A stretch of DNA of 64,000 nt from Saprospiraceae bacterium (GCA_016709995.1 JADJLQ010000001.1:902001-966000), one strand, 5' to 3'. Counted from the stretch's first letter, positions 8,589-18,262 are shown. The notes: generated from the sequence alone by a model not told the origin. Numbers and translations are program-made.

Positions 8589-9368
8589 ATGGCTAAAATC
8601 ATCGCTATCGCCAATCAAAAGGGAGGAGTAGGGAAGACTACGACAGCTATCAACCTGGCCGCCAGCCTGGCGATTTTGGAAAAACGCATATTGCTGGTGG
8701 ACTCTGATCCTCAGGCCAATGCCGGCTCTGGTGTAGGTATCGCAGTGGATGATCTGACTACTACCTTATACGATTGTATGATCAACGACGCAGATCCTCA
8801 GAACGCCATTTTATCCACAGAAACCCCCAACCTTGATATTTTGCCTTCCAACCCCGATTTGGTAGGAGCTGAAATAGAATTGGTTTATAAAGAAAATCGG
8901 GAGTTTATCCTTAAAAAATTACTGGACAAAGTCAGCTACAAATACGATTACATCATCATAGATTGTCTACCCTCCCTAGGTTTGATCACGATCAATGCTT
9001 TGACTGCGGCGGATAGTGTGTTGATCCCCATTCAATGCGAGATATTTGCCCTCGAAGGCCTGAGCCGGCTCAAAAGAACAATTGCCCTGGTAAAGGAAAA
9101 TCTCAACCCGGGGCTTGAAGTCGAGGGCATCATCCTGTCAATGTTTGATCAAAGGCTTCGCCTGGCCAATCTCGTGGTCAATGAACTTAGGACAAATGCA
9201 CAAGACTATATATTTAAAACAATTGTACATAGAAATTCAAAAATCGGGGAAGCCCCAAGTGTGCACAAACCTGTTTTATTGTACGATGCTGCTGGAAAAG
9301 GAACCATCAATTTTTTGAACCTGGCTGACGAATTTTTGAAAAAACAACCGGTATTACAAAGCATATAG
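8589..9368 (+). CDS. parA: ParA/Soj chromosome partitioning ATPase
   Basis: Deviant Walker-type ATPase of 259 residues that drives chromosome segregation with ParB. The Walker A signature KGGVGKTTTAINLAASL sits at about residues 10-26, followed by VDSDPQANAGSG (switch I) and YIIIDCLPSLG (Walker B). No N-terminal helix-turn-helix extension is present, as in chromosomal Soj-type ParA. parB starts 5 bases after the stop, and a DUF5683 gene overlaps parB, which is the usual Bacteroidota arrangement. I did not see a parS-like palindrome nearby by eye. Confidence 0.96.
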   Translation: MAKIIAIANQKGGVGKTTTAINLAASLAILEKRILLVDSDPQANAGSGVGIAVDDLTTTLYDCMINDADPQNAILSTETPNLDILPSNPDLVGAEIELVYKENREFILKKLLDKVSYKYDYIIIDCLPSLGLITINALTAADSVLIPIQCEIFALEGLSRLKRTIALVKENLNPGLEVEGIILSMFDQRLRLANLVVNELRTNAQDYIFKTIVHRNSKIGEAPSVHKPVLLYDAAGKGTINFLNLADEFLKKQPVLQSI

Positions 9369-9373
9369 ACACC

Positions 9374-10258
9374 ATGGACCAAAAAAAAGAATTAGGTAAA
9401 GGGATCCGGGCGCTGCTTGGAAATATGGATACAAACAAAACCAGTCCATCCACCTCGGTGTCACCTTTGGCCAGCGTGCAAATGATCCCTATCGAGCAAA
9501 TTGAAAAAAATCCATATCAACCCCGAAATGAATTTGAGAAGAATGCGCTGGATGAACTCGCCGCTACCATTAAGATTCATGGGATCATTCAACCGATAAC
9601 CGTTAGAAAAATTGCGAATAATCGATACCAGCTCATATCCGGCGAACGCAGGACCAAGGCAGCCCAATTAATCGGATTAAAAGAACTGCCGGCCTATATC
9701 AGATCAGCCAATGATCAGAGCATGCTTGAAATGGCCCTGATTGAAAATGTACAACGGGAAAACCTCAACGCTATTGAAGTCGCTATCTCTATGGCAAGGC
9801 TGATAGAAGAATGCAAACTTACCCATAACGATATGTCTTCCAGGCTGGGTAAAGACAGGAGTACCGTCACGAATTATTTGCGATTGCTTAAGTTGCCACC
9901 TGATATTCAACAGGCAGTAAAAACGAAGAAAATATCAATGGGTCATGCAAGGGCTTTGGCGGGTATCGATAATCTGGTGCTGCAAATAAAATTATTTAAG
10001 GAGGCCATATTGCATGAATGGTCAGTGAGACAACTTGAGTCTACCATCAAATCATATGAGGGGACCAAAACCAGCAACAGACAAGAAAAAGACTCCAAAC
10101 CTGCTGATCATTTTATCAAGCCTTATACGGATAAAGCCAACGCTATATTTGGAAGGAAAACCATCATCAAAAGTGACAAAAAAGGAAGAGGCTCGCTCAC
10201 CGTGCCTTTCACCAGCCTTGACGAATTGAATGAACTTCTCGACCGGATTTCTGTATGA
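9374..10258 (+). CDS. parB: ParB/Spo0J chromosome partitioning protein
   Basis: CTP-dependent DNA clamp that loads at parS sites. The N-terminus has the ParA-stimulating basic stretch (KKELGKGIRALL). The ParB/Srx domain follows, with NPYQPR (about residues 45-50), IIQPITVR and the CTP-binding ISGERRTKAAQ. Then comes the ENVQRENLN segment, a helix-turn-helix (SRLGKDRSTVTNYLRLLKLP) and a C-terminal dimerisation region after a Lys/Ser-rich linker. Length (294 residues) is normal. The stop overlaps the next start by 4 bases (ATGA), indicating coupled translation with the DUF5683 protein. Confidence 0.96.
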   Translation: MDQKKELGKGIRALLGNMDTNKTSPSTSVSPLASVQMIPIEQIEKNPYQPRNEFEKNALDELAATIKIHGIIQPITVRKIANNRYQLISGERRTKAAQLIGLKELPAYIRSANDQSMLEMALIENVQRENLNAIEVAISMARLIEECKLTHNDMSSRLGKDRSTVTNYLRLLKLPPDIQQAVKTKKISMGHARALAGIDNLVLQIKLFKEAILHEWSVRQLESTIKSYEGTKTSNRQEKDSKPADHFIKPYTDKANAIFGRKTIIKSDKKGRGSLTVPFTSLDELNELLDRISV

Positions 10259-10833
10259 TCTTTAGTTTTGAAAGAACCCTTTTTTCAACGCTCCTGATTA
10301 TACTCGTGATCGGGACTGTGGCAGGACAAGCAGACAGTATTACCATCCAATCAGCTACTATCGTTAATAAAGCGATACGCAGTGCCGATCCCGATTCCAC
10401 CAGCAAACCTAAAAAACCAGGTTTGGCCTTTTGGTATGGACTGGCTATTCCGGGTGCGGGTCAGATTTATAATAAGAGGTGGTGGAAGCTGCCTCTCGTT
10501 TACGGGGCCTATGGTGCCGCCTTATACAATATAAAATATAGCCGGGATAATTATGCAGAATGGAATGGTTATTACACAGAAGCCTTGCGGACCAATATGC
10601 CGGTATTAGTCAGGCCCGATATATCCTTTAATGCCAAACAAATAAAAGTGTATCGTGACCGCTTCAGAGATAAAAAAGATGTAGCTATTTTTATGACCAT
10701 TGGTGTCCATTTATTGGCCTCTTTGGAAGCATTTGTAGACTCACATCTTAAGAGTTTTAGTATGGACGAAGATCTTTCGTTCAAAACTTTCCCCGAGACA
10801 AGATCATTTGGCCTGGCCTATAATTTACATTAG
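10255..10833 (+). CDS. DUF5683 membrane protein
   Basis: The 192-residue protein has an N-terminal hydrophobic leader (about residues 8-24, ending VAGQ), a Pro/Lys linker, and the conserved DUF5683 core GLAIPGAGQIYNKRWWKLPLVYGAYG. Two further hydrophobic segments lie at about residues 75-95 and 140-160 (FMTIGVHLLASLEAFVDSHL). The family is almost confined to Bacteroidota and regularly follows parAB; its function is not established. The start overlaps the parB stop by 4 bases. The gene ends convergently with the SCP2 gene, sharing 9 bases. Confidence 0.85.
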   Translation: MIFSFERTLFSTLLIILVIGTVAGQADSITIQSATIVNKAIRSADPDSTSKPKKPGLAFWYGLAIPGAGQIYNKRWWKLPLVYGAYGAALYNIKYSRDNYAEWNGYYTEALRTNMPVLVRPDISFNAKQIKVYRDRFRDKKDVAIFMTIGVHLLASLEAFVDSHLKSFSMDEDLSFKTFPETRSFGLAYNLH

Positions 10834-11142
10834 GCCAAAGATCTTGGCATATTTGATGAGTTCTGACGGATTACTGATTTTTATTTTACCGGTCATGACC
10901 GCCATCATTGGATTGATGTCTTTGGATACGATACCCATCAAGGTCTCTGTAGAAGCTTTGACCACACATTTGGGCTCGTCACACAGACCCTGATCTACTA
11001 CAACCTGCCCATCTTTTACATATACGGTGAATTGGCCTCCGCCTTCTCCGGTAAGATCAAAATGAAAGATGGTATCTATTCCTTCCAGTAATTCAGGTTT
11101 AACTTTAGAAGGTAAGTCTTTTAAAAAATCTGCTGCTGTCAT
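10825..11142 (-). CDS. SCP2 sterol-binding-domain protein
   Basis: Stand-alone SCP2 domain of 105 residues, a small lipid-binding fold with a hydrophobic pocket. The conserved pattern is visible in FHFDLTGEGGGQFTVYVKDG, VVKASTETLMGIVSKDINPM and the C-terminal MMAVMTGKIKISNPSELI. In bacteria such proteins may carry fatty acyl-CoA or other lipids; no substrate can be assigned. It is monocistronic on the minus strand and its 3' end overlaps that of the DUF5683 gene. Confidence 0.85.
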   Translation of the reverse strand: MTAADFLKDLPSKVKPELLEGIDTIFHFDLTGEGGGQFTVYVKDGQVVVDQGLCDEPKCVVKASTETLMGIVSKDINPMMAVMTGKIKISNPSELIKYAKIFGLM

Positions 11143-11483
11143 GATATAAAAATAAGGATTTATCCTTCAATGGTATAGTAGAATATTTCCAGACTCCATG
11201 TACCATTCAAAGGGTATGATCAATATAAGTGAGGATTAAATATTTTACTAAAGGCCAACTAGAATTTCATTCGACCAGGGTACCATTCTGAAACTGGTGG
11301 TCATAATTGAGGCTATCCAGGCCCCTTGAATCGGTGAGTGAATCCAATTCGGGCATCAAACCTGGGTTCTGCTGCATCATGCCCGCCACCCTGGTCAGTT
11401 GTGAATTAATACAAATTAGCCTAAGATCTTGTATCTGATTAGATTTAGCGGCTAAAAACACGATATTTAGGTCAAAAACAGTG
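11143..11483. other. Intergenic region, possibly holding a 64-residue minus-strand ORF
   Basis: This 340-base gap separates the divergent SCP2 and enoyl-CoA hydratase genes. A minus-strand frame at 11267-11461 could encode 64 residues (with MMQQNPGLMPELDSLTDS), but it has no recognisable family, no signal sequence and no clear ribosome binding site, so I do not call it a gene. The remainder is A/T-rich and may hold the two promoters. Confidence 0.3.
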
Positions 11484-12272
11484 ATGAGTTCATTAACGTA
11501 CGACGATATCCGAATAGAAGAAGATCATGGTATCTATATCATTACGATCGATAGACCTTCAGCCTTAAATGCATTGAATCTTAAAGTCTTTATGCAATTG
11601 GAGCAAGCCCTGGATGCACTCAAAGAATATGATGAGCTTAAAGGAGTCATTATTACGGGAGGAGGGCAAAAATCGTTTGTAGCCGGAGCCGATATTTCAG
11701 AATTTTCATCTATCCCGCCTGGAGGAGCAAAAGCATTTTTATCCACCGGCAACAGAGTGATGAATAAAATCGAAGGATATCATAAGCTAGTGATTGCAGC
11801 GGTCAATGGTTATGCATTGGGGGGCGGATGTGAGCTGGCCATGGCTTGTCATATGAGAATAGCCGGGGAGGGAGCTAAGTTTGGACTGCCTGAAGTCAAT
11901 CTGGGGATCCTGCCTGGGTATGGTGGTACACAACGGCTTCCACAATTAATCGGTAAGGGTAGAGCACTGGAAATGATCCTCACTGGAGAGATCATAGGTG
12001 CAGATCAGGCCAAATCCTTAGGATTGGTCAATCATGTGGTGCCGGCTGGCGGCGAATTGGCTAAGGCTAAAGAAATTATTTTGTCTATCGCGGATAAGGC
12101 TCCGCTTGCCGTGGAAAAAATCATTGCTTCAGTGAATTATTATGATGCAGACCTTCACCAGGGAATCGGGTTTGAAGGAGATCAATTTACAGCTCTTGCA
12201 GACAGTCACGATTTTAAAGAAGGTACTCTTGCATTTTTGGAAAAAAGGAAAGCACATTTTACCGGTAAATAA
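11484..12272 (+). CDS. Enoyl-CoA hydratase/isomerase family protein
   Basis: Crotonase-fold enzyme (262 residues from the ATG at 11484; a GTG three bases earlier would add one Met). The oxyanion-hole segments SFVAGADISEF and ALGGGCELAMACH are present, and both catalytic glutamates of active hydratases are retained: about E117 in GGCELA and E137 in LPEVNLG. It should hydrate 2-enoyl-CoA to 3-hydroxyacyl-CoA in fatty- or amino-acid breakdown; methylglutaconyl-CoA hydratase (leucine pathway) is possible given the HMG-CoA lyase elsewhere in the window, but the sequence does not settle it. It heads a three-gene plus-strand operon with the PLP enzyme (19 bases on) and the dipeptidase. Confidence 0.9.
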   Translation: MSSLTYDDIRIEEDHGIYIITIDRPSALNALNLKVFMQLEQALDALKEYDELKGVIITGGGQKSFVAGADISEFSSIPPGGAKAFLSTGNRVMNKIEGYHKLVIAAVNGYALGGGCELAMACHMRIAGEGAKFGLPEVNLGILPGYGGTQRLPQLIGKGRALEMILTGEIIGADQAKSLGLVNHVVPAGGELAKAKEIILSIADKAPLAVEKIIASVNYYDADLHQGIGFEGDQFTALADSHDFKEGTLAFLEKRKAHFTGK

Positions 12273-12291
12273 AAAACACCATAAATAAAAG

Positions 12292-13392
12292 ATGGAATGG
12301 TTTGAACTAAAAGATATTTCGAATATAGATTCGCCTGCTTTGCTGGTATATCCATCGAGGATGAAGTCCAATATCGCGGCAGCGATTAGTATGGTAGGAG
12401 ATCCTGCCAGGTTGAGACCCCATATCAAGACCCACAAATCATTGGAAGCCGCCCAAATGATGTTGGATGCCGGTATCACAAAATTTAAATGTGCCACCAT
12501 TGCTGAGGCTGAGCTCCTGGGAATGCTGGATGCACCCGATGTATTGCTAGCCTATCAACCTGTCGGGCCTAAAGTAGACAGACTTTTTAGCCTCATAGAG
12601 CGATATCCATTGACTCAGTACTCCTGTCTGGTAGATCATCCGGATGCTGTGTTGGCCATTTCCAATATCGCTTCAAAAACAAATAGTACCGTCAATGTAT
12701 ATCTTGATATCGATGTAGGAATGCATCGCACCGGTATCCTTCCAGAGTCTGCTTATTCTCTTTTTGAATTATGTAATCAAAACCCCGGCATCAGCGTGAA
12801 AGGATTACATGCCTATGATGGGCATATTCGGGATTCAGATCTTGAACTGAGAAAACAACATGCGGATGAAGCTATCCTGCCTGTTTATAAACTATTGGAG
12901 CATATGCAAGGTCATTCACATCTTACGTATGATTTAATATGCGGAGGATCACCTACATTTCCAATTCACGCTGGAAGATTCTTCGTAGTATGCAGTCCGG
13001 GTACTTTTATTTACTGGGATCAGGGATATGGTGAATTATACGAAGGCAAGACTTTTCAACCTGCCGCTGTATTGATCACACGAGTGATTTCTGTTGGAGC
13101 TAATCATATTTGTACAGACCTGGGGCACAAATCAGTGGCATCTGAAAATGATATTAACCATAGGATTTATTTCTTAAACGCAAAAGATCTAAAGCCAATA
13201 GGTCAAAGTGAAGAACATTTGGTCCTTCATCATGCCGCACCCAACGAGTTTCATATTGGTGATGTATTATATGGTATTCCACACCATATCTGTCCCACGG
13301 TAGCCTTGTACGAACGCGTCTACAGTGTGGAAGACAATGGACTTGCAGGTGAATGGTTCAATATAGCCAGAGATCGAAAAATCAATATTTAA
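12292..13392 (+). CDS. D-threonine aldolase / D-serine dehydratase-like PLP enzyme
   Basis: Fold-type III PLP enzyme of 366 residues: an alanine-racemase-like barrel followed by a D-serine-dehydratase-like C-terminal domain. The Schiff-base lysine is K46 in RPHIKTHKS. The barrel continues with KCATIAEAELLG, VYLDIDVGMHRTGI and ICGGSPTFP, and the C-terminal metal site is suggested by His-Cys in IPHHICPTVALYE. Family members cleave or dehydrate D-3-hydroxy amino acids (D-threonine to glycine and acetaldehyde, or D-serine). The M19 dipeptidase follows after 18 bases, and some M19 enzymes accept D-residue dipeptides, so a role in using D-amino-acid peptides, for example from cell walls, is a reasonable inference. 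Confidence 0.85.
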   Translation: MEWFELKDISNIDSPALLVYPSRMKSNIAAAISMVGDPARLRPHIKTHKSLEAAQMMLDAGITKFKCATIAEAELLGMLDAPDVLLAYQPVGPKVDRLFSLIERYPLTQYSCLVDHPDAVLAISNIASKTNSTVNVYLDIDVGMHRTGILPESAYSLFELCNQNPGISVKGLHAYDGHIRDSDLELRKQHADEAILPVYKLLEHMQGHSHLTYDLICGGSPTFPIHAGRFFVVCSPGTFIYWDQGYGELYEGKTFQPAAVLITRVISVGANHICTDLGHKSVASENDINHRIYFLNAKDLKPIGQSEEHLVLHHAAPNEFHIGDVLYGIPHHICPTVALYERVYSVEDNGLAGEWFNIARDRKINI

Positions 13393-13410
13393 TCAAAATA
13401 ATTTCAGTTT

Positions 13411-14484
13411 ATGTTTATAGTAGACGCACACCTGGACCTATCGATGAATGCCACCGAATGGAACCGTGACCTCACCCAATCTCTTGCTGACATTAGAGCA
13501 AGAGAAAAAAACATGAAAGACAAAGCGGATCGTGGCAATAATACGGTTTGCTTTGAAGAACTCAGAAAAGGTAATATAGGTTTAGTGGTAGCGACACAAA
13601 TAGCCAGGTATGTTGCCGCAGATAATCCGCTACCAGGCTGGCATTCACCCGCGCAGGCATGGGCTCATACGCAAGGACAACTGGCTTGGTATAAAGCGAT
13701 GGAAGCCCAGGGTGAGTTGCGAATGATCAGGAATAAAACTGAGTTGGCTGCGCATATTTCATATTGGAATGAAGACTCCAAAGATCAAAGCCAGAAAGCA
13801 ATTGGATACATATTGTCTCTCGAAGGAGCTGACTCCATGATCGACTTGTCTTATTTACACACAGCTCATCAATATGGCCTCAGGGCACTGGGGCCGGCAC
13901 ATTATGGTCCTGGCAGATATGCGCATGGTACAGATGCTTCAAGTCCATTAAATGCTGATGGCAAGGCCCTTATCAGAGAAATGGAAAAATTAAATATCAT
14001 TTTGGATGCTACACATCTTTGCGATCTGGCCTTCTGGGATGCCTTGGAGATATTTAATGGTCCTGTGTGGGCCAGTCATAATAATTGCAGAAGCATCGTG
14101 AATCACAACAGGCAGTTTTCCGATGATCAATTGAAGGAGTTGATATCCAGGAAGGCGGTGATTGGGGCTGCATTTGATAGTTGGATGATCGTACCCGATT
14201 GGGTAAGAGGCAAATCAGATTCGAGAGCATTAGGATGTAATCTTGATAGGCTGATAGACCACATCGTTCATATTTGCGATCTTGCGGGCAATGTAGATCA
14301 TGTTGGTATTGGATCAGACTTAGATGGAGGATTTGGCACGGAACAAAGCCCATATGACATACAGAGCATTGCAGATCACCAAACTATACCAGGAAGATTG
14401 GCTGCCAGGGCATTTACAAGTCAGGATATAGCAAAAATAATGTCAAAGAATTGGTTGGATTTTTTGGAAAGGAACCTTGGTTAA
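13411..14484 (+). CDS. M19 membrane-dipeptidase family protein
   Basis: Zinc dipeptidase of 357 residues, related to renal dipeptidase. Metal ligands expected for the family are visible: H7 and D9 in VDAHLDLS, E138 in SLEGADSM, H202 in DATHLCD and H223 in ASHNNCRS; the late GIGSDLDGGFG segment is also characteristic. There is no signal peptide, so it is probably cytoplasmic, unlike the membrane-anchored animal enzymes. Family members hydrolyse dipeptides, often with a D-residue at the C-terminus, which suits its position after a D-threonine-aldolase-like enzyme. The 3' end overlaps the convergent M23 gene by 4 bases. Confidence 0.9.
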   Translation: MFIVDAHLDLSMNATEWNRDLTQSLADIRAREKNMKDKADRGNNTVCFEELRKGNIGLVVATQIARYVAADNPLPGWHSPAQAWAHTQGQLAWYKAMEAQGELRMIRNKTELAAHISYWNEDSKDQSQKAIGYILSLEGADSMIDLSYLHTAHQYGLRALGPAHYGPGRYAHGTDASSPLNADGKALIREMEKLNIILDATHLCDLAFWDALEIFNGPVWASHNNCRSIVNHNRQFSDDQLKELISRKAVIGAAFDSWMIVPDWVRGKSDSRALGCNLDRLIDHIVHICDLAGNVDHVGIGSDLDGGFGTEQSPYDIQSIADHQTIPGRLAARAFTSQDIAKIMSKNWLDFLERNLG

Positions 14485-15137
14485 TTGGCTAACACATGAA
14501 TGTCTACAGGAGTTTCCAGGTCTGGAGTCTTGTTAATAGATGTATAGAGATACAAAGGTCTGAGATATCCGGCTGTTTTGCTTGACTGAAATCGGGTTGG
14601 AATCGAAACCCATCTTCCATCTATAAATCTTGCGACAGAAAAATGCAAATGCGGCATAACCGTATACCCGGTATTGCCACTGTATCCGATCTGTTGACCT
14701 GCATAGATGTATTGCCCCTGAGTCACGGTTACTCCTTCAAAGCGCAAATGACGATAACTTGCTCTTGTACTGTCCTCATGTTCGATCATCACATAATTTG
14801 CATCAGGTCGATATTTTTTATTAAACCCGCCCTTGTCAGAATCACTTTTTGTGGAAATGACTTTTCCACTGCGAGATGCGTACACGGGAGTACCTACTTT
14901 CATTTTAAAATCTATGGCGGCTTTATGCTTATGGGTATGCCTGCTATAATACCCCTGGATCATCCTATGCCTTGTATCTGGTGCAAAAGGCATTTGATAA
15001 AGTGTGCTGGTATCTTCCTGTAAGGTATGATTTTGATAAAGTCGGGCTTCGGCTTGCTGAGCGGTTCGCGGTGCATAACAGCTACTGAAAACCAAGACGC
15101 TGGAGAAAAATAAATATAACCTTCTACACGGAAACAT
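14481..15137 (-). CDS. M23 family metallopeptidase, lipoprotein
   Basis: LytM-type endopeptidase of 218 residues. The leader is hydrophobic (about 7-19) and ends in a lipobox (VFSSC, Cys20), placing the protein in the envelope. Zinc-site elements are visible as H71 and D76 in HKHKAAIDF, H130 in SYRHL and H163/H165 in MPHLHFSV, so the enzyme is likely catalytically competent. Such proteins cut peptidoglycan cross-links. It lies 10 bases downstream of the AsmA-like gene and is probably co-transcribed with it, so both products may act in envelope maintenance. Confidence 0.88.
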   Translation of the reverse strand: MFPCRRLYLFFSSVLVFSSCYAPRTAQQAEARLYQNHTLQEDTSTLYQMPFAPDTRHRMIQGYYSRHTHKHKAAIDFKMKVGTPVYASRSGKVISTKSDSDKGGFNKKYRPDANYVMIEHEDSTRASYRHLRFEGVTVTQGQYIYAGQQIGYSGNTGYTVMPHLHFSVARFIDGRWVSIPTRFQSSKTAGYLRPLYLYTSINKTPDLETPVDIHVLAN

Positions 15138-15147
15138 TAATGCAAAA

Positions 15148-18100
15148 TTACTGCTGATTTTCTTTTGTAGGTTTCTTTTTAAAAGGATTCCAGTTTTTTA
15201 ATTTTTCATTGATGATCTCAATCTCTTCTTTGGCTTTCTTTGAAAGCAGTGTATCCAATTGAGTTTGAATGGCGGAATCCAGGACTTTGGTAGTTTCTTT
15301 TTTTATGATAGAATCCAACAAGATCTTAGTCTGCTTTTCAGCCATTTTTTTTAAAGAATCTTCTACTACTTTGGTCAGGCTGTCTAATTGTTCTTTCCTT
15401 TGAGATACTTCACCTTTAATCAAATCGATGATACTGTCTTTAGTTGATTGCATTTTAGCCTCGGCAGCATCTTTGATTGAATCTGTTTTTTGTTTAATAG
15501 AAGTGGTTATATCCTCTTGGATTTGTTGTGCCAGAGATTTTCCTGCAGGATTTTCTGCAAGATTCAGCGTGTAGGATGGTTGACTAAAAGTGCCTTGAAG
15601 ATTAAATGATACAAATATGGTATCCAAAGCGGTAATGTTGAGCCCTTTGGAAGCGGCCTGATTTCTTAGCCAATCCAACGTAGCATTCGTACTCAAGCCT
15701 ACTTTATATTTGTCAAATGTTTTTCTCGGGATTGACATCACTACATTATAATCCATCAGCTGATCTATTTGTTGCGATCCGCTGATGGTCAGCAATATAT
15801 CATCCTGTTTTATGGTGAAAGGTTTGATCGTAATTTTTCCGTTTTCAATTTCAAACCAGTTTTTCGATTTTTCCCATTTAAAAAAATTGAGAATGGGAAG
15901 CTGGATTTTTTTGCTGATTTCTTCAAGGGGCTTAAATTTTGAGAATAAACCATTGACCGTCTCCAATACACCTGCAGCATCAAATTCACTCCATATCGGT
16001 TCCATATCTTTATTCAATCCACCTTGCATGATCAGAGAGGAAGAAAACAAGCCTTCCAAAAAGGCGGCTACCGGGGCAATTTGGGCAAATACCTTAGAAG
16101 TTTTGAACATGTCCTCTATGCGCAGTTTGGCGAGATCCAATTTGAGGTTAAAATCCGGGGATAGATCATGCTCACTATACACTCCACTGAGATTGATTTC
16201 ACCTCCAAACAGCGATGACTTACCTTCTTGTATTTCAAGGACCTGATCTTTTAAGACACCAGCGAAGTTGACACCTTTGAGCACCCAACCATCATACTTT
16301 GCCTGATCCAGTTTTGCACTGACGATTAGATTGGTCGATGGCGGTAGATTTTTAATGAATAGAGAATCACTTATGGTGCCATTGCCAGCGTCATTGGACA
16401 TCCATGGATCCACCTCAAATAATTTAGATTGCAGATGGATATTCCCGGAGAGTGTGCCGGCATCATTGCTCCATCTGTATGGATCATTAAGTTGTCCTTG
16501 GGTGTTGATCTCGGATTGATTGAGCAGCATGCTTAAGCTACTTAAAATGAGGGTGTCTTTCAGATATTTACCGGACCCAGTGACATGACCAATCTCATAA
16601 TCTTTATACAGCATTTTTTGGATGACTGCATTGAACAGGATATTGGTCTGAAACGCAAAATCTGTTTCACTCAAGCGGGAATTATTGGTCGAACCACTCG
16701 CTCCACTGCTAAGTTCATCTATATCCATCAAATTACTTTGAATGGAGACTATATATTGGCTAAGAGATGGCTGCGCAGTTGTCAATGCCAGGGGATTCTT
16801 GATTTCGACGCTGCCTCGCATATCAGTTTGCCCATAATAGACCGAATCCAATTGGAAAATGCTTTTTACTGGATTTAGGGTGGCAGTAATTTTCCCCGCC
16901 CTGAAGGGTTTGTAAGGTAATAAATGAACAAATATTTTATCTCCTTGCAACCGACCATCCAGGGTCACCTGGTCTAGCTTGTTTTTTAAAATGTGCTCAT
17001 TGTCGAAAGCGTAAGTTGCATCAAAATTCAAATGTCCGGTCATCTTCAATGAATCTATGGGCAGAGCAAGCTCAAGACTATGTAGATCGACACGACCTTC
17101 AGATTTTCCGTTAATTACGATGTTTTTTTGGTTGGATCTTACTTCAAGATGACCTTCCACGGCATCATCTAACACCTGGAAGTGATACTTGGGCACCTTC
17201 AGTTCGTAAGCTGTAAAAGTGGTATCAAGGGTCTTAAAAGTGTAATCGAGGGCAATGTGGTCGATGGGGTAGGGCAAGTGACTGTATTTTACCTGGCCAT
17301 CTTTGATATGCATGGATAGATCCACGGAAGGCCTTCTTCCATTGCTGTTGTACTGCCCTGCGATTTTGCTGTCGAGTAAAAAGGATCCCTGGGTCGTAAG
17401 CTGATCAAAATGATGTTGATAGGCTCCCGGAATAAGAGATACCAATTGGGTCAAATCATTTTTAGGTGTCTTTAGGTGTAAGTTCAGTTCAGTATTGAGT
17501 TCATTAAATGTCAAAGAACCTTCGATATCTGCTTTCAGTAGATTTAATAAGATGGCGTTTTCGATGAGATCTAACTTATTGGAATCAAGATGGTATACCA
17601 TAGTACCATCCAACTTTCCTTGTACATCGGCCAGATACTTTGTAGACCTGGACAAAAAATTAAGACTATCAAAAGTGCTGGTTTGGAGGATGGTCAAATC
17701 ATTTAAGTCATACCGCACACCACCATCGTGATTCAAATTGGTCAAGTAGACATATGTCTCCGCACTGGAATCCCTGTATCTGAATGTGCCGTTTTTGATC
17801 CTCGTCTGCTCAATCTTAAATGTCAACGGAGATTGAGTCCTGGTGGCTGCGGTTGAATCAGTTTTGGTCAAACCATCTAAGTTTGAAGCTCCAGATTTTG
17901 AATATAAAATATTGACGGTTGGTTGGTCCAAAGACAGTTTGTTCAATTCAAATGATTTAAAACCCGAGCGGATCAGTTTGATTAAATCAAAATCAAGCGC
18001 GACTTCTTTGGCGTCAAATAAAACTTCCTTCATGCTGTCCTTTAAACTCAAACTATCAATTTTCAACCCCAGGTCAGGAAAACTGCTGATGATCGAGATG

Positions 18101-18255
18101 GACAAATCTTTGAAGTCAACCTTAATTCCTGAAACTTTCGAAACTTCAGTTTTTAAAATTTCTTTGGCTTTGTTCTTAAATAATAAAGGGAAAAGCAGGG
18201 CTGCTATAAACAAACCCATAAAAGAAAATCCAATGATTTTGATCCATTTTTTCAT
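15148..18255 (-). CDS. AsmA-like outer-membrane biogenesis family protein
   Basis: Long protein (1035 residues from the ATG at 18255; a TTG immediately before it would add one residue). One N-terminal membrane helix (about residues 7-26, IGFSFMGLFIAALLFPLLF) is followed by a long repetitive beta-rich body typical of AsmA/TamB-like bridge proteins, with segments such as ILYSKSGASNLDGL and FRYRDSSAETYVYLTNL, and a Lys/Glu/Asp-rich coiled-coil-like tail (about 935-1030). Such proteins are thought to move or organise lipids between the two membranes. A TAnnTTTG box lies just upstream and the M23 lipoprotein gene follows, consistent with an envelope operon. Confidence 0.85.
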   Translation of the reverse strand: MKKWIKIIGFSFMGLFIAALLFPLLFKNKAKEILKTEVSKVSGIKVDFKDLSISIISSFPDLGLKIDSLSLKDSMKEVLFDAKEVALDFDLIKLIRSGFKSFELNKLSLDQPTVNILYSKSGASNLDGLTKTDSTAATRTQSPLTFKIEQTRIKNGTFRYRDSSAETYVYLTNLNHDGGVRYDLNDLTILQTSTFDSLNFLSRSTKYLADVQGKLDGTMVYHLDSNKLDLIENAILLNLLKADIEGSLTFNELNTELNLHLKTPKNDLTQLVSLIPGAYQHHFDQLTTQGSFLLDSKIAGQYNSNGRRPSVDLSMHIKDGQVKYSHLPYPIDHIALDYTFKTLDTTFTAYELKVPKYHFQVLDDAVEGHLEVRSNQKNIVINGKSEGRVDLHSLELALPIDSLKMTGHLNFDATYAFDNEHILKNKLDQVTLDGRLQGDKIFVHLLPYKPFRAGKITATLNPVKSIFQLDSVYYGQTDMRGSVEIKNPLALTTAQPSLSQYIVSIQSNLMDIDELSSGASGSTNNSRLSETDFAFQTNILFNAVIQKMLYKDYEIGHVTGSGKYLKDTLILSSLSMLLNQSEINTQGQLNDPYRWSNDAGTLSGNIHLQSKLFEVDPWMSNDAGNGTISDSLFIKNLPPSTNLIVSAKLDQAKYDGWVLKGVNFAGVLKDQVLEIQEGKSSLFGGEINLSGVYSEHDLSPDFNLKLDLAKLRIEDMFKTSKVFAQIAPVAAFLEGLFSSSLIMQGGLNKDMEPIWSEFDAAGVLETVNGLFSKFKPLEEISKKIQLPILNFFKWEKSKNWFEIENGKITIKPFTIKQDDILLTISGSQQIDQLMDYNVVMSIPRKTFDKYKVGLSTNATLDWLRNQAASKGLNITALDTIFVSFNLQGTFSQPSYTLNLAENPAGKSLAQQIQEDITTSIKQKTDSIKDAAEAKMQSTKDSIIDLIKGEVSQRKEQLDSLTKVVEDSLKKMAEKQTKILLDSIIKKETTKVLDSAIQTQLDTLLSKKAKEEIEIINEKLKNWNPFKKKPTKENQQ

Positions 18256-18262
18256 CAATACA

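Noticed and set aside
11267..11461. Minus-strand 64-codon frame between the SCP2 and enoyl-CoA hydratase genes
   Set aside because: No family, signal or ribosome binding site; it lies in a divergent promoter region, so chance is more likely.
15785..16246. 153-codon plus-strand frame opposite the AsmA-like gene
   Set aside because: Ser/Leu/Asn-rich antisense shadow of a strongly supported long gene; no motif.
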